Assembly (NCBI RefSeq): GCF_014639435.1
Contig: NZ_BMFZ01000002.1
Coordinates: forward strand, 372,001-436,000
Origin: Hafnia psychrotolerans
GTDB lineage: Bacteria > Pseudomonadota > Gammaproteobacteria > Enterobacterales > Enterobacteriaceae
DNA: 64,000 bases
Direction: 5' to 3'
A model generated the notes under the pieces. The model was given only the letters and a program-made list of their open reading frames with translations, was not told where the DNA came from and searched no databases. Position 1 is the first letter of the stretch, and every line of letters begins with the position of its first letter. The translations under genes and the position numbers were made by a program. Shown piece after piece: positions 15,989-25,702 of the stretch.

Positions 15989-16450
15989 ATGCGTGCTATT
16001 TTAAATGTTCTGAATTTTATATTAGGTGGTGCGTTTACCACTCTCGCCTGGCTGCTGGCTACTCTCGTCAGTATTGTGCTGATTTTCACTCTGCCATTGA
16101 CACGCTCTTGCTGGGAAATCACCCGTTTGTCACTGGTCCCTTTCGGCAATGAAGCGATGCACGTGAATGAATTGTACCCGGAAAAACGCAATGCCGTATT
16201 GTCCGGCGGCGGGACCCTGCTGAATATATTCTGGTTTCTTTTTTTCGGCTGGTGGTTGTGTCTCTGCCATATTTTTGCAGGCATTGCGCAGTGTTTAACT
16301 ATTATCGGCATTCCGGTTGGCATCGCTAATTTCAAAATTGCCGAGATTGCTCTGTGGCCAGTCGGCCAGCGGGTGGTCTCCGTCGAACTGGCAAAACAGG
16401 TTCGTGAAGCCAATGCCCGTAGCAATCTTGCCAATGGACGGATTCGGTAA
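15989..16450 (+). CDS. yccF: Inner-membrane YccF-domain protein
   Basis: 153 residues with two related hydrophobic halves: LNFILGGAFTTLAWLLATLV and, later, LLNIFWFLFFGWWLCLCHI. Each is followed by a conserved GIPVGIANFKIAEIALWP-type stretch. It is collinear with E. coli YccF (148 aa). Function is not established. It probably forms a unit with yccS, 55 bp downstream. Confidence 0.9.
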   Translation: MRAILNVLNFILGGAFTTLAWLLATLVSIVLIFTLPLTRSCWEITRLSLVPFGNEAMHVNELYPEKRNAVLSGGGTLLNIFWFLFFGWWLCLCHIFAGIAQCLTIIGIPVGIANFKIAEIALWPVGQRVVSVELAKQVREANARSNLANGRIR

Positions 16451-16505
16451 GTATCGCCCGACTTTTTAGCTATTACATCAGCCTTTATGTCACATGGAGT
16501 TCGTC

Positions 16506-18647
16506 GTGCTCTCTTTTGCTCCGGGTTTAAGGCGTTACGCCTACAACAGCAATGTCCTTTATAACATCCGTATTTTTATCGCGCTAACCGGGGCAGCACT
16601 GGTTCCATGGTGGTTACACCTCCCGACATTGACCATCCCATTAACACTAGGTGTCGTGGCTGCAGCACTGACGGACCTGGATGACAGATTGACCGGACGA
16701 CTGCGTAATTTGTTGATCACACTGGTCTGTTTTTTCATTGCATCGGCTTCCATCGAACTACTATTTCCTTACCCTTGGTTGTTTGCCTTAGGGTTGATGG
16801 TCTCCACCTGCGTTTTTATTTTGCTCGGCGCATTAGGGCAACGCTATGCCACCATCGCCTTCGGTGCACTGCTGATAGCGATCTACACCATGCTAGGTAC
16901 CAGCATGTTCCACATCTGGTATCAGCAGCCCGTATTACTCTTATGCGGCGCTATTTGGTACAACCTGCTGACATTGTCCGGGCATCTCCTCTATCCTATT
17001 CGGCCATTACAAGATCTCATTTCACTCTGTTATCAACGCCTTGGATATTTCCTGGAAGCCAAAGCTGCACTGTTCGATCCTGATCAGGAAGGTGATAACA
17101 ATAAACAGCTGGTGGAGCTGGCGATGGCGAATAGTCAGTTAGTCGCCACGCTGAATCAGACCAAAAATACGCTGCAAACTCGCCTGAAAGGTGATCGGGG
17201 GCAGAAAGGAACGCGTAGGACACTGCATTACTATTTTGTGGTACAAGACATTCACGAGCGAGCGAGTTCTTCCCATGTGCAATATAAAAAACTCAGCGAG
17301 CAGTTTCAGCACAGCGATATTCTATTCCGCTTTCAGCGTCTGATGAGTATGCAGGCACGTGCCTGTACTCAACTGTCACAATCTATCCTTTATCGGCAGA
17401 AATACTCCCACAATACACAGTTCGAGCTGGCTTTCTTACGCCTTGATGAGGCCCTGCAGCGCCTTGATACACAGGCACAGCACCGGAAAATGCTGCAAGC
17501 CTTGCGCCATTTACTGCGAAATCTGCGCGCCATAGACGCCCAATTGGCCAGTATCGAATCCGAGCAGACATTACCTGAAAACCAGGATGGTAAGAGCCCG
17601 TTTGCGGAAAACAAACTCACCGGTATCGACGATATCTGGTTGCGTATTTCGCGCCACCTGACGCCAAAGTCAGCGCTGTTTCGCCATGCTATCCGTATGT
17701 CGATCGTGCTCGTGGTAGGTTATGGATTCATTCAAGTCAGCGGATTGGATCACGGCTATTGGATTTTGCTCACCAGCCTATTTGTCTGCCAGCCTAACTA
17801 TAACGCGACCCGGCGTCGGCTGGCACTGAGGATCATTGGCACCATTGCAGGGATTGCACTCGGAATGCCCATTTTATATTTTGTTCCTTCTATTGAAGGG
17901 CAAATGGTACTGATTGTGATCAGCGGTGTGCTGTTCTTTGCATTCCGCAATGTGCAATATGCACATGCAACCATGTTCATCACCTCGCTGGTGTTACTGT
18001 GCTTTAACCTGCTGGGTGAAGGGTTCGAAGTCGCGATTCCTCGTATCATTGATACGCTTATCGGATGTGGCATTGCATGGGCTGCGGTTAGCTTTATCTG
18101 GCCAGATTGGAAGTTCAGACAGTTGCCTATCGTCGTGGATAAGACATTCACCGCCAATTGCCGTTATCTGGATGCCATCCTGGTCCAGTACCATCAAGGT
18201 AAAGACAACGGACTTGATTACCGATTAGCAAGGCGCGATGCACACAACTGCGATGCGGAGTTGGCGTCAGTTGTCTCGAATATGACCTCCGAAAAAAATA
18301 TTGATCCTGAAACTCTTGAGGCGGCATTCCGACTGCTGTGCTTAAATCACACTCTGTTGAGCTATATTTCGGCACTTGGAGCACACCGAGAGAAGTTGCA
18401 TGACGCAGAAACCTTGCGCCTGCTTGATGAAGCTGCATGCTGTGTTGACGGCGCCTTGCATCATCAACCCTCAGAATCAGGGGCGATTCAAGAAGCGCTG
18501 GAACAGTTGATGGCACGTATTCAACTACGCACCACCGAGTCAGACAATAAAGAACAACTGGTTTTGCAGCAAATCGGCCTGCTGGTTGTGCATCTTCCTG
18601 AGCTAACCGAACTTAACAACAAAATTCTGCCGGTAGCTGGCGCATAA
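16506..18647 (+). CDS. yccS: YccS/YhfK-family inner-membrane transporter-like protein
   Basis: About 713 residues of the FUSC/YccS family. Two blocks of transmembrane helices (about residues 20-155 and 395-520) are separated by a soluble helical region, with conserved LTDLDDRLTGRLRN and QPNYNATRRRLALR loops. The family is related to aromatic acid and fusaric acid exporters. The substrate of YccS is unknown. I place the start at GTG 16506 (VLSFAPGL), which aligns with the E. coli MLSP start and has GGAG 6 nt upstream. An in-frame ATG at 16494 overlaps that ribosome site. Confidence 0.9.
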   Translation: MLSFAPGLRRYAYNSNVLYNIRIFIALTGAALVPWWLHLPTLTIPLTLGVVAAALTDLDDRLTGRLRNLLITLVCFFIASASIELLFPYPWLFALGLMVSTCVFILLGALGQRYATIAFGALLIAIYTMLGTSMFHIWYQQPVLLLCGAIWYNLLTLSGHLLYPIRPLQDLISLCYQRLGYFLEAKAALFDPDQEGDNNKQLVELAMANSQLVATLNQTKNTLQTRLKGDRGQKGTRRTLHYYFVVQDIHERASSSHVQYKKLSEQFQHSDILFRFQRLMSMQARACTQLSQSILYRQKYSHNTQFELAFLRLDEALQRLDTQAQHRKMLQALRHLLRNLRAIDAQLASIESEQTLPENQDGKSPFAENKLTGIDDIWLRISRHLTPKSALFRHAIRMSIVLVVGYGFIQVSGLDHGYWILLTSLFVCQPNYNATRRRLALRIIGTIAGIALGMPILYFVPSIEGQMVLIVISGVLFFAFRNVQYAHATMFITSLVLLCFNLLGEGFEVAIPRIIDTLIGCGIAWAAVSFIWPDWKFRQLPIVVDKTFTANCRYLDAILVQYHQGKDNGLDYRLARRDAHNCDAELASVVSNMTSEKNIDPETLEAAFRLLCLNHTLLSYISALGAHREKLHDAETLRLLDEAACCVDGALHHQPSESGAIQEALEQLMARIQLRTTESDNKEQLVLQQIGLLVVHLPELTELNNKILPVAGA

Positions 18648-18687
18648 TCTTCTCCCTCAGCAAAGCAGTTTTCCTGTGAACGACAAT

Positions 18688-19314
18688 TTAGTGCGCGGAG
18701 CTGCACACCAAAGCTTGGTGCGAGATAAACCACTGGGTCAGAGAGTGACGGGTATCATGTGGCAATGCCGCTTCATGAAAGCCCAATATTGCCCCTTCGA
18801 GTGCAATCAAAACATTCAAACCCATATTTTGTTTTATTGAACACAGCTTTAAATAGGTGGAACAAGAGCCTTGCTCCCTTAACTCTGCTGAAGTTGATAT
18901 TCCTACCTGCCAGAGGAGACGCTCGAGACTCAGACTAATATTGGGTAAATCTTTCAATCTCATCTCACCGTTTTTTCGTGTTTTGATATCATTGAGCATA
19001 CCGTCGAGAGAACTTTTTGCCAGTTGCAAAAGACGGTCAGGATCATCCCAAAGTATCTTCCCCACCTTGAAATACCGTAATGAAATGGGGATACCTCTTT
19101 TGCGGTAAATCAGAGACTCCATCCCCATGAGGTAAAATTGTTTTTCATTCTCGGCATTGCCCCGCAGATATAGCTCTCCCTCAGAGACGAGTGCAAACAT
19201 GATTCCATTTGCAGACAGGCTATAGCCGCCAAATTGAGATCTGGATTGTATATTTCCGAAAGAGGAGAACAGGTGTTTAGATTGAGAAATCCTTTTTTTT
19301 GATTGATTAATCAT
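18688..19314 (-). CDS. sxy: Competence regulator Sxy/TfoX
   Basis: 208 residues with the TfoX N-terminal domain (FGNIQSRSQFGGYSLSANGI then FALVSEGELYLRG) and the TfoX C-terminal helical domain (LPNISLSLERLLWQVGI, ALEGAILGFHEAALP). Sxy works with CRP at CRP-S promoters to activate competence-type genes. The start is ATG 19314 (complement, MINQSKK), preceded by AAGGAT at good spacing. The frame is open for 63 further codons upstream but they show no similarity. It is divergent from sulA. Confidence 0.9.
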   Translation of the reverse strand: MINQSKKRISQSKHLFSSFGNIQSRSQFGGYSLSANGIMFALVSEGELYLRGNAENEKQFYLMGMESLIYRKRGIPISLRYFKVGKILWDDPDRLLQLAKSSLDGMLNDIKTRKNGEMRLKDLPNISLSLERLLWQVGISTSAELREQGSCSTYLKLCSIKQNMGLNVLIALEGAILGFHEAALPHDTRHSLTQWFISHQALVCSSAH

Positions 19315-19495
19315 TGCGATATCCTTTTCATTTGTGTGTACAGACATGCCCTTTTTAGTTACCCGGACAACTAAATGCAAAATACTCAAACTCCCGCCTG
19401 GTACCAAACACAATATGCAGTTACATGAGTTTTCCTTCAAAATATGCGAGATTTCTTGGAAAAATTGGGGTTGATCTTTATCCAACCAACGAGTA

Positions 19496-19511
19496 CTGTA
19501 CATCCATACAG
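19496..19511. promoter_or_regulatory. LexA operator of sulA
   Basis: CTGTACATCCATACAG has the CTGT-N8-ACAG form of a LexA box and ends 22 bp before the sulA ATG, as expected for SOS control. Confidence 0.85.
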
Positions 19512-19533
19512 TAACTCACTGGCAGGGCATCTT

Positions 19534-20040
19534 ATGCAAACTCAATACCAGGCAAATCATCGTTTAAGTGATCAGACGCTTTCCCCTGAAAAAACACAGT
19601 TCAGTCAACCGACGTCAACAAGTAATGGTCTGATCACTGAATTTGTCTACAGCGAGAGCCAGCCAGCCTTGTCACAACTCCTTTTACCCGTTCTGCAGCA
19701 CCTGGGAATGCAATCACGCTGGTTGTTATGGCTTACGCCACAACAAAAACTCAGTCGTCGTTGGGTGTCTCAGTCAGGTCTTCCCGTCGGGAAAATTGTC
19801 CAGGTTAGCCAAATTAATGCGATGTCGACCGTCGATGCGATGGAAAAAGCTTTGCAGACAGGAAACTACAGCGTAGTGCTTGGATGGTTGCCTGATTTGA
19901 GCAATTCAGAGCGCGAAAGATTGAGATTGGCGGCAGTTCACGGAGGGGCATATGGGTTCATCATGAGACCAACAAATGATGCAATATCAGGTCATGGACA
20001 GCAACCAATCGCAAAAATTCAGTCATCAGTATACCATTAG
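19534..20040 (+). CDS. sulA: SOS cell-division inhibitor SulA
   Basis: 168 residues. SulA blocks FtsZ polymerisation after DNA damage and is removed by Lon. The core [20 protein letters not shown] and [13 protein letters not shown] match E. coli SulA, and the C-terminus ends SSVYH, resembling the Lon-recognised tail (NLYH in E. coli). The start is ATG 19534 (MQTQYQ), just downstream of the LexA box. The frame upstream overlaps the operator and is not expected to be coding. Confidence 0.95.
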   Translation: MQTQYQANHRLSDQTLSPEKTQFSQPTSTSNGLITEFVYSESQPALSQLLLPVLQHLGMQSRWLLWLTPQQKLSRRWVSQSGLPVGKIVQVSQINAMSTVDAMEKALQTGNYSVVLGWLPDLSNSERERLRLAAVHGGAYGFIMRPTNDAISGHGQQPIAKIQSSVYH

Positions 20041-20227
20041 TTTAAATTAAGAACATTCCTATGAAAATAGATAAAATAGCAGTGATTCATGCTAAAAAGT
20101 GCATAATTGTCGATAAAACTGGGCTAAAAGGGTGCAAGTGAACCTAGAAATTCGTCAACAAACAGCCAAACATGTTAAGAAATGTGTACGTTTTGGCTTT
20201 TCTACTATTGCAGTTGCTATATCAAGC

Positions 20228-20255
20228 TTGTAAGTTTCTCGCCACGTTGTAGACT
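20228..20255 (+). promoter_or_regulatory. ompA promoter
   Basis: TTGTAA and TAGACT are 16 bp apart and followed by CGCCAAGG, closely matching the E. coli ompA promoter and start of its long 5' UTR. The upstream part, 20041-20227, shows no gene. Confidence 0.65.
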
Positions 20256-20384
20256 TTACAACGCCAAGGTTGCTTTATAATGCCAACGTGAAGTGGCAAA
20301 GTTCTTAACGGAAGCAATAACTTTGGCTCAAGGATTTTAACCAAGGGCTTAAAATGCTTAAAGCTCAATTGGCCCATTTGGATA

Positions 20385-21401
20385 GCCGCCCCTAAAGATA
20401 ACACCTGGTATGTCGGTGGTAAATTGGGTTGGTCCCAATACCATGACACTGGTTTCGCAAATGCTTACAAAGGTATCGGCGACGGCCCTACCCACGAAAG
20501 CCAATTAGGTGCAGGTGCGTTCTTGGGTTACCAAGCAAACCCGTACCTGGGCTTTGAAATGGGATATGACTGGCTTGGCCGTATGCCTTATAAAGGCGAT
20601 ACCCAAAATGGCGCGTTCAAAACACAAGGCGTTCAGCTGGCTGCTAAATTGAGCTACCCACTGACTGACGATCTGGACGTTTACACTCGTCTGGGTGGTA
20701 TGGTTTGGCGTGCGGATGCCACCGGTATCGATACCGCTGGCAACCGTATCAGCGATCACGACACTGGTGTTTCTCCACTGGCAGCCGTTGGTTTCGAATA
20801 TGCTGTAACCAAAAACTGGGCTACCCGTCTGGATTACCAGTGGGTTAACAACATCGGTGATGCTGCTACTGTTGGCGCACGTCCTGATAACGGAATGCTG
20901 TCTGTAGGTGTTTCTTACCGTTTCGGTCAAGATGATGCAGCTGCTCCAGTTGTTGCACCAGCACCAGCACCAGCGCCAGTTGTTGAAACCAAGAAATTCA
21001 CTCTGAAATCTGACGTTCTGTTCACTTTCGGCAAGTCTAGCCTGAAACCAGAAGGCCAACAGGCTCTGGATCAGCTTTACACCCAACTGAGCGCGATGGA
21101 TCCTAAAGACGGTTCTGTTGTAGTTCTGGGTTACACCGATGCTGTAGGTTCTGAACAGTCTAACCAGAAACTGTCTGAGCAACGTGCTCAAACTGTTGTT
21201 GATTACTTAGTTTCTAAAGGCATCCCGTCAGATAAAATCTCTGCACGTGGTATGGGCGAAACTAACTCAGTCACTGGCAACACCTGTGGTTATAAATCTG
21301 GTCGTGCTACTAAGGCTCAAATCTCTTGCCTGGCACCAGATCGCCGCGTAGAAATCGAAGTTAAAGGTATCAAAGACGTTGTGACCCAGCCTCAGGCTTA
21401 A
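20385..21401 (+). pseudogene. ompA: OmpA lacking start codon and signal peptide
   Basis: The mature porin is complete. It starts [18 protein letters not shown] at 20388, has the eight-stranded beta-barrel, a hinge of alternating Ala-Pro, and the peptidoglycan-binding OmpA C domain (LTFGK-like start, then [13 protein letters not shown]) with the two cysteines. The usual MKKTAIAIAVAL... leader is absent. Codons before the alanine read KLNWPIWIA, a stop lies at 20289, and no ATG is in frame. The 5' UTR is recognisable up to TTTGGATA (20384), where E. coli would continue to the ribosome site and leader. About 80 bp therefore appear deleted. A TTG at 20424 is in frame but would remove the first beta strand. 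I infer no functional outer-membrane OmpA. Assembly error is the alternative. Confidence 0.75.
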
Positions 21402-21439
21402 GTCATCACAGACTTTAATACTGTTTAACCACAGATATG

Positions 21440-21467
21440 AAAAAACCCCGCTGAGGCGGGGTTTTTT
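21440..21467 (+). terminator. Terminator between ompA and matP
   Basis: A stem with AAAAACCCCGC and GCGGGGTTTTT arms, a short loop and T-rich flank. It is symmetrical enough to work for both convergent genes. Confidence 0.85.
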
Positions 21468-21522
21468 ATATATAAATTTTGCTGGTGACATTAAAGCGCC
21501 ATGACACCCCGCTAAATGCCCC

Positions 21523-21978
21523 CTACTCTTTACTTCCAAGAATTTGCTGTAAGTCTTCTTTGAGTGCTGACATTTGAGTCGCGTACCTCTCCTTGCGCTC
21601 TGCATCTTCCAATAGCTGAATAATGGTATCAGATAGTGTAGCAGCACGGCGTTGAGCCAAGCCTGCCAGCCGTTGCCAGACTAAAAATTCAAGGTCGATA
21701 GATTTCTTGCGGGTGTGTTGATGTTCGGAATTGAAATGACGTTTACGCCGGGCACGGATTGTCTGCTTTAGGCGGTTCTCTAAAGCGCTATTCATGTTAA
21801 CAGTAATCCACTCGAGAACTTTAACCGGTTCATTTTCTAACCTTAAAAGTTCATCAACCGCATCCTGAGCAGCACTGTTTTCTAAATGGCGGGTAATACG
21901 CTCACCTTCACGGTGCTTCTTTACCAGATATTTCCATTTCCAACCGCTCTCAAGATTTTCCAATTGCTGATATTTCAT
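21523..21978 (-). CDS. matP: Macrodomain Ter protein MatP
   Basis: 151 residues, similar to E. coli MatP (150). It has an N-terminal four-helix region ([26 protein letters not shown]), a ribbon-helix-helix near residues 70-115 ([20 protein letters not shown]), and a C-terminal coiled coil for tetramerisation. MatP binds matS sites and condenses the terminus region. It also connects Ter to the division machinery through ZapB and displaces MukBEF from Ter. I found no obvious matS site by eye in this window. Confidence 0.95.
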   Translation of the reverse strand: MKYQQLENLESGWKWKYLVKKHREGERITRHLENSAAQDAVDELLRLENEPVKVLEWITVNMNSALENRLKQTIRARRKRHFNSEHQHTRKKSIDLEFLVWQRLAGLAQRRAATLSDTIIQLLEDAERKERYATQMSALKEDLQQILGSKE

Positions 21979-22188
21979 CGTGAGCTCTTCTGTGACCCCG
22001 TAACTTTGTTAAGCATAACAGCTTTATTTCAATTTTCACTGCAAATAAATCATGCTGCTTTGCTCGTTTTTTGCACGGATAAACCTCATCTGCGCTGACG
22101 AAGGTCTTAACCGTGACTCTCACTGTATGCAGCAGTGTGAATTCTTGTATAATCGCCCTTTCCCTTTTTAAAGATCACAGCTAACACA

Positions 22189-23940
22189 TTGACCAATAAC
22201 CGACTTGATTGGCAGCTATTACTGCCTGATACCGCGCCTTACGAGGCAACATTCGCAACGGCTGCTGAGTTGGCCCCAGTTGATTTCGCTGTTATACAGC
22301 CAAGACTGGAAAATGGTTTAACGCTGTTTTGTCATCCGCTCTCGCGCACACGCTTTATGACCATTAAGGCGCTCGAAAGCCGTGAGTATTTGTCACGAAT
22401 TACGGATGTCGTTAAGCAGATCTTGCCTGAACAAAAAGATGTCGTCGGCTCCCGATATATTATCAGTGGCAGCCAGATCACTCTGGAACCTGCACAATCT
22501 GTAGATGATACCTTTGCAGCAAAACTCTCCTGCCACTTCCAGGAATGGATTGAATCAGAGCAGTTGTTTGGCTGTGTACGATTGTACAAGGATCAAATTC
22601 AGCTTGAGCCTGGCTTGATTCATCAGTTAAATGGTGGCGTGCTGATCCTCTCAGTACGTTCTCTGCTAGCCCAACCGCTGATGTGGTTGCGTCTCAAACA
22701 GATGATCTCGAATGGCTGGTATCACTGGACCTCTCCAGATGAAAGCCGTCCTCTGCCTGTTTCCATCCCACCTATGGCGCTGGATATTCGTCTGATACTG
22801 GTCGGCGATCGCATTTCGTTGGGTGAATTCAACGAGATGGAATCCGAACTGCTGGAATCTGCGGTATATGGTGAATTTGAAGCTGACCTGCCACTCACCG
22901 AACCCAGTGATATGGGAATCTGGTGTGGCTATATCAATACGCTGGCAGATGAGTTGGATATCCCCCGTCTGGCGGCAGACGCATGGCCAGCTTTACTCAG
23001 ACTCGCCATCCGATATAGCACCGATCAAGGTAGCCTGACACTCTGCCCCGCCTGGCTTAGTGCTCAGCTTACTGAAGCGGCATTATACAATGAAGACGAG
23101 CTGCTAAGTCTGAAGGCCTTTGAGGCTGCTATCAACGCACGCGCGTGGCGCGAAAGCTATTTGCAAGAGCGCATGCAAGATGAGATTGAGCTCGGGCAAA
23201 TTCGTATTGAAACCGAAGGCGAAGTCATTGGTCAGATCAACGGTCTGTCGGTGCTGGAATACCCGGGTCACCCGAGAGCTTTTGGTGAACCTTCCCGTAT
23301 AAGCTGTGTCGTACATGCCGGCGATGGTGAATTCACTGACGTCGAACGTAAAGCAGAATTGGGCGGTAATCTACATGCTAAAGGTATGATGATTATGCAG
23401 GCTTTCCTGATTTCTGAGCTGGAACTTGACCAGCCTCTCCCATTCTCCGCGTCGATTGTTTTCGAACAATCCTATGGAGAAGTGGACGGTGACAGCGCAT
23501 CGCTGGCAGAACTCTGTGCGCTGGTAAGCGCGCTTTCACTGCAACCCATCAACCAGCAGATTGCCGTGACCGGTTCCGTTGACCAGTTTGGTAACGTACA
23601 ACCTATTGGTGGCGTGAATGAGAAAATCGAAGGGTTCTTCGAAGTTTGTCAGCGTCGCGGATTGACCGGTAAACAAGGGGTTATTTTGCCCACCAGCAAT
23701 GTGCGTAATCTGTGTTTACACCCGCAGGTGCTGGATGCCGTTCGTGAAGGCCAGTTCCATTTATGGGCAGTTGATAACGCCGCTGAAGCGTTGCCGATCC
23801 TGACCGGTTTGATTTACTCATACGAAGAACAGGCTGAAGAAGTACGTCCAAGCTTGCTGGGTTTGATTCTAGAACGTATCGCGCTGGCTTTGCCACACGA
23901 ACGTCGCCGTTACCCCTGGCCTCTTCGCTGGTTGAACTGA
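22189..23940 (+). CDS. ycbZ: Lon-like protease LonH (YcbZ)
   Basis: 583 residues, close to E. coli YcbZ (586). The C-terminal third is a Lon-type Ser-Lys proteolytic domain. GEVDGDSASLAELCAL contains the nucleophilic serine and GGVNEKIEGFFEV the lysine. The N-terminal part is a degenerate AAA-like domain without a clear Walker A. The substrate is unknown. The start is a TTG at 22189 that aligns with the E. coli N-terminus. No better start is available. It lies just upstream of fabA on the same strand. Confidence 0.9.
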   Translation: MTNNRLDWQLLLPDTAPYEATFATAAELAPVDFAVIQPRLENGLTLFCHPLSRTRFMTIKALESREYLSRITDVVKQILPEQKDVVGSRYIISGSQITLEPAQSVDDTFAAKLSCHFQEWIESEQLFGCVRLYKDQIQLEPGLIHQLNGGVLILSVRSLLAQPLMWLRLKQMISNGWYHWTSPDESRPLPVSIPPMALDIRLILVGDRISLGEFNEMESELLESAVYGEFEADLPLTEPSDMGIWCGYINTLADELDIPRLAADAWPALLRLAIRYSTDQGSLTLCPAWLSAQLTEAALYNEDELLSLKAFEAAINARAWRESYLQERMQDEIELGQIRIETEGEVIGQINGLSVLEYPGHPRAFGEPSRISCVVHAGDGEFTDVERKAELGGNLHAKGMMIMQAFLISELELDQPLPFSASIVFEQSYGEVDGDSASLAELCALVSALSLQPINQQIAVTGSVDQFGNVQPIGGVNEKIEGFFEVCQRRGLTGKQGVILPTSNVRNLCLHPQVLDAVREGQFHLWAVDNAAEALPILTGLIYSYEEQAEEVRPSLLGLILERIALALPHERRRYPWPLRWLN

Positions 23941-24023
23941 TTCAACCGCCGCTGATCGGAGTTGTTCAGCTTATATCTCTTAGCTAAACTCCGTCCTTCA
24001 ATAAAATAAGGCTTATATAGAAC

Positions 24024-24542
24024 ATGGTAGATAAACGCGACTCCTATACGAAAGAAGATCTTGAGGCCTCTGGCCGTAGTGAACTTTTTGGTGCCGGTGG
24101 CCCGCCATTGCCATCTGGCAATATGTTGATGATGGATCGTATCGTCAAAATGCAAGAAGACGGCGGCACTCATGGCAAAGGCTATGTTGAAGCTGAGCTG
24201 GATATCAACCCTGATTTGTGGTTCTTCGGCTGCCACTTCATTGGTGATCCAGTGATGCCAGGCTGCCTCGGTCTGGATGCCATGTGGCAGCTGGTTGGTT
24301 TTTATCTGGGCTGGCTCGGTGGAGAAGGCAAAGGCCGTGCACTGGGTGTCGGTGAAGTTAAATTTAGCGGTCAGGTATTGCCTACAGCCAAAGTCGTGAC
24401 TTACAGATTGAACTTTAAACGCGTGATCAACCGTAAACTGATCATGGGTGTGGCTGACGGTGAAGTCCTGGTTGATGGCCAGGTTATCTATACCGCCACA
24501 GATCTTAAAGTGGGTCTTTTCAAAGACGCTGCTGCTTTCTGA
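24024..24542 (+). CDS. fabA: 3-hydroxydecanoyl-ACP dehydratase/isomerase FabA
   Basis: 172 residues, the standard length. FabA dehydrates 3-hydroxydecanoyl-ACP and isomerises the trans-2 to the cis-3 product, the entry to unsaturated fatty acids. The catalytic pair is visible as His71 in WFFGCHF and Asp85 in [12 protein letters not shown]. The 83-bp gap after ycbZ contains an imperfect inverted repeat (GGAGTTGTTCAGCT and AGCTAAACTCC) that could be a FadR/FabR site, but I do not claim a match. Confidence 0.97.
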   Translation: MVDKRDSYTKEDLEASGRSELFGAGGPPLPSGNMLMMDRIVKMQEDGGTHGKGYVEAELDINPDLWFFGCHFIGDPVMPGCLGLDAMWQLVGFYLGWLGGEGKGRALGVGEVKFSGQVLPTAKVVTYRLNFKRVINRKLIMGVADGEVLVDGQVIYTATDLKVGLFKDAAAF

Positions 24543-24565
24543 TAGAACGGTCTCCGTTTCCCCTT

Positions 24566-24599
24566 AAAAAACGAATATGGCGACATATTCGTTTTTTGT
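24566..24599 (+). terminator. Terminator after fabA
   Basis: A long stem, AAAAAACGAATATG with CATATTCGTTTTTT, and a 4-nt loop GCGA, ending in T residues. Confidence 0.8.
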
Positions 24600-24638
24600 C
24601 GTTTCCGTCATCAATGTTTTGTCTGGGGCAGAAATGAA

Positions 24639-24661
24639 AACCTCCGCACTTAGCGGAGGTT
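24639..24661 (-). terminator. Terminator after rmf
   Basis: A perfect 9-bp stem AACCTCCGC and GCGGAGGTT with a 5-nt loop, 26 bp beyond the rmf stop. Confidence 0.7.
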
Positions 24662-24686
24662 GTTCCTTTTTCTGACAGAGCGCCTA

Positions 24687-24854
24687 TTAAGCGGTAAATG
24701 CTCTGATCTCCATGGCTTGTCGCCACCCCCCGAGCCAATGTGATCGGGCATCTAATGATTGATAGGGGCAAATCTCTTTCGAACGGCCGCCTATTCCAGC
24801 TTGGTAACCCCGTGATAATGCCCTTTCCAGGCGATCGCGTTTTTGTCTCTTCAT
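24687..24854 (-). CDS. rmf: Ribosome modulation factor Rmf
   Basis: 55-residue basic protein found by direct translation. It begins MKRQKRDRLERALSRGYQAG and includes GGRSKEICPYQ and WLGGWRQAME, and is collinear with E. coli Rmf at the same length. Rmf dimerises 70S ribosomes into inactive 100S particles in stationary phase. It sits between fabA and pqiC as in E. coli. Confidence 0.95.
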   Translation of the reverse strand: MKRQKRDRLERALSRGYQAGIGGRSKEICPYQSLDARSHWLGGWRQAMEIRAFTA

Positions 24855-25054
24855 GCCTTATTTCCCTTATTTATTCAGGTTCATGCGGAAAGAAAACAGT
24901 GGCCCACATTTGCGTCCACACTTAACAAATAGCTGCAATCACCAAAGAGGTCAATGCTCAAATTTCACGCCAATGTCATATTTGTAAGGTATTTTATCTG
25001 ATCGCGTGCGAGCTAATCGCGCCATAGAAATCTCATCTGGCTGATCATAAATAA

Positions 25055-25092
25055 AAAATCCCGGACGCTGAGCATTCAGCACCCGGGATTTT
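25055..25092 (-). terminator. Terminator after pqiC
   Basis: Outer stem AAAATCCCGG and CCGGGATTTT with an inner GCTGA/TCAGC stem. On the minus strand it is followed by a T run, 38 bp beyond pqiC. Confidence 0.8.
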
Positions 25093-25130
25093 ATGTGTTT
25101 AGCTTAAATAAAATTAAGCTTAAAAAATGT

Positions 25131-25700
25131 TCATTTTATCTGTTTAGCAATTTGGCCTGCCTCTTGCTGCCAACCAACTGCAAGGATGCGTACCAGTGCA
25201 TCATAACCATCTTCATTCTGTTTCAGTGTCAGATTGAAATTTCGCTGAGTCGTCTGGCCATTGTGTGTCAGTACCCAGCTTCCGCTAATCAGTGCACTAC
25301 CATCATAACGACCATGGAAGCCTGTCACGTTGACGTTAAGAACGTCCTGTTCGACGCTGCTGGCGGGTTGTGCTGAGACAACTCGTCCCGGCAAGTCACG
25401 TCCCAGATATGTCACTAATGACTGCTGAAGCTGCTGATCTAGCGGACTCGCCCAAAGGTTGTTTTGTGTTAACACGTATTGGACGTCATTGGTCTGAAAC
25501 ACCAGACCATTACCTGCCAGATAGTCCGCCACGCTGACATTTTCCACCCACAACTGCCGTTGAACACCTTGTGGCACTATACTGCTGCCGCTGGTGGTTC
25601 CCGTTGTACTGCTAAGTATAGGCAGCTGGTAGTAGGTTTTATGGTCACTGCTGCTACAAGCCGTTAGAAATAATGCTAAGACGACAGGTATCCATTTCAT
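25131..25700 (-). CDS. pqiC: Outer-membrane lipoprotein PqiC
   Basis: 189 residues. The lipobox LTAC (residues 12-15) directs lipidation at Cys15. The mature domain (YYQLP, VADYLAGNGLVFQTNDVQYV, NNLWASPLDQQLQQSLV) is ABC-type transport auxiliary lipoprotein. PqiC forms the outer-membrane end of the PqiABC lipid-transport bridge and meets the PqiB tube. It begins 2 bp after the pqiB stop, so the two are translated from one message. Confidence 0.92.
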   Translation of the reverse strand: MKWIPVVLALFLTACSSSDHKTYYQLPILSSTTGTTSGSSIVPQGVQRQLWVENVSVADYLAGNGLVFQTNDVQYVLTQNNLWASPLDQQLQQSLVTYLGRDLPGRVVSAQPASSVEQDVLNVNVTGFHGRYDGSALISGSWVLTHNGQTTQRNFNLTLKQNEDGYDALVRILAVGWQQEAGQIAKQIK

Positions 25701-25702
25701 TA

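Noticed and set aside
21523-21978. matS sites near matP
   Set aside because: No clear GTGACRNYGTCAC match was seen by eye. A pattern scan would be needed.
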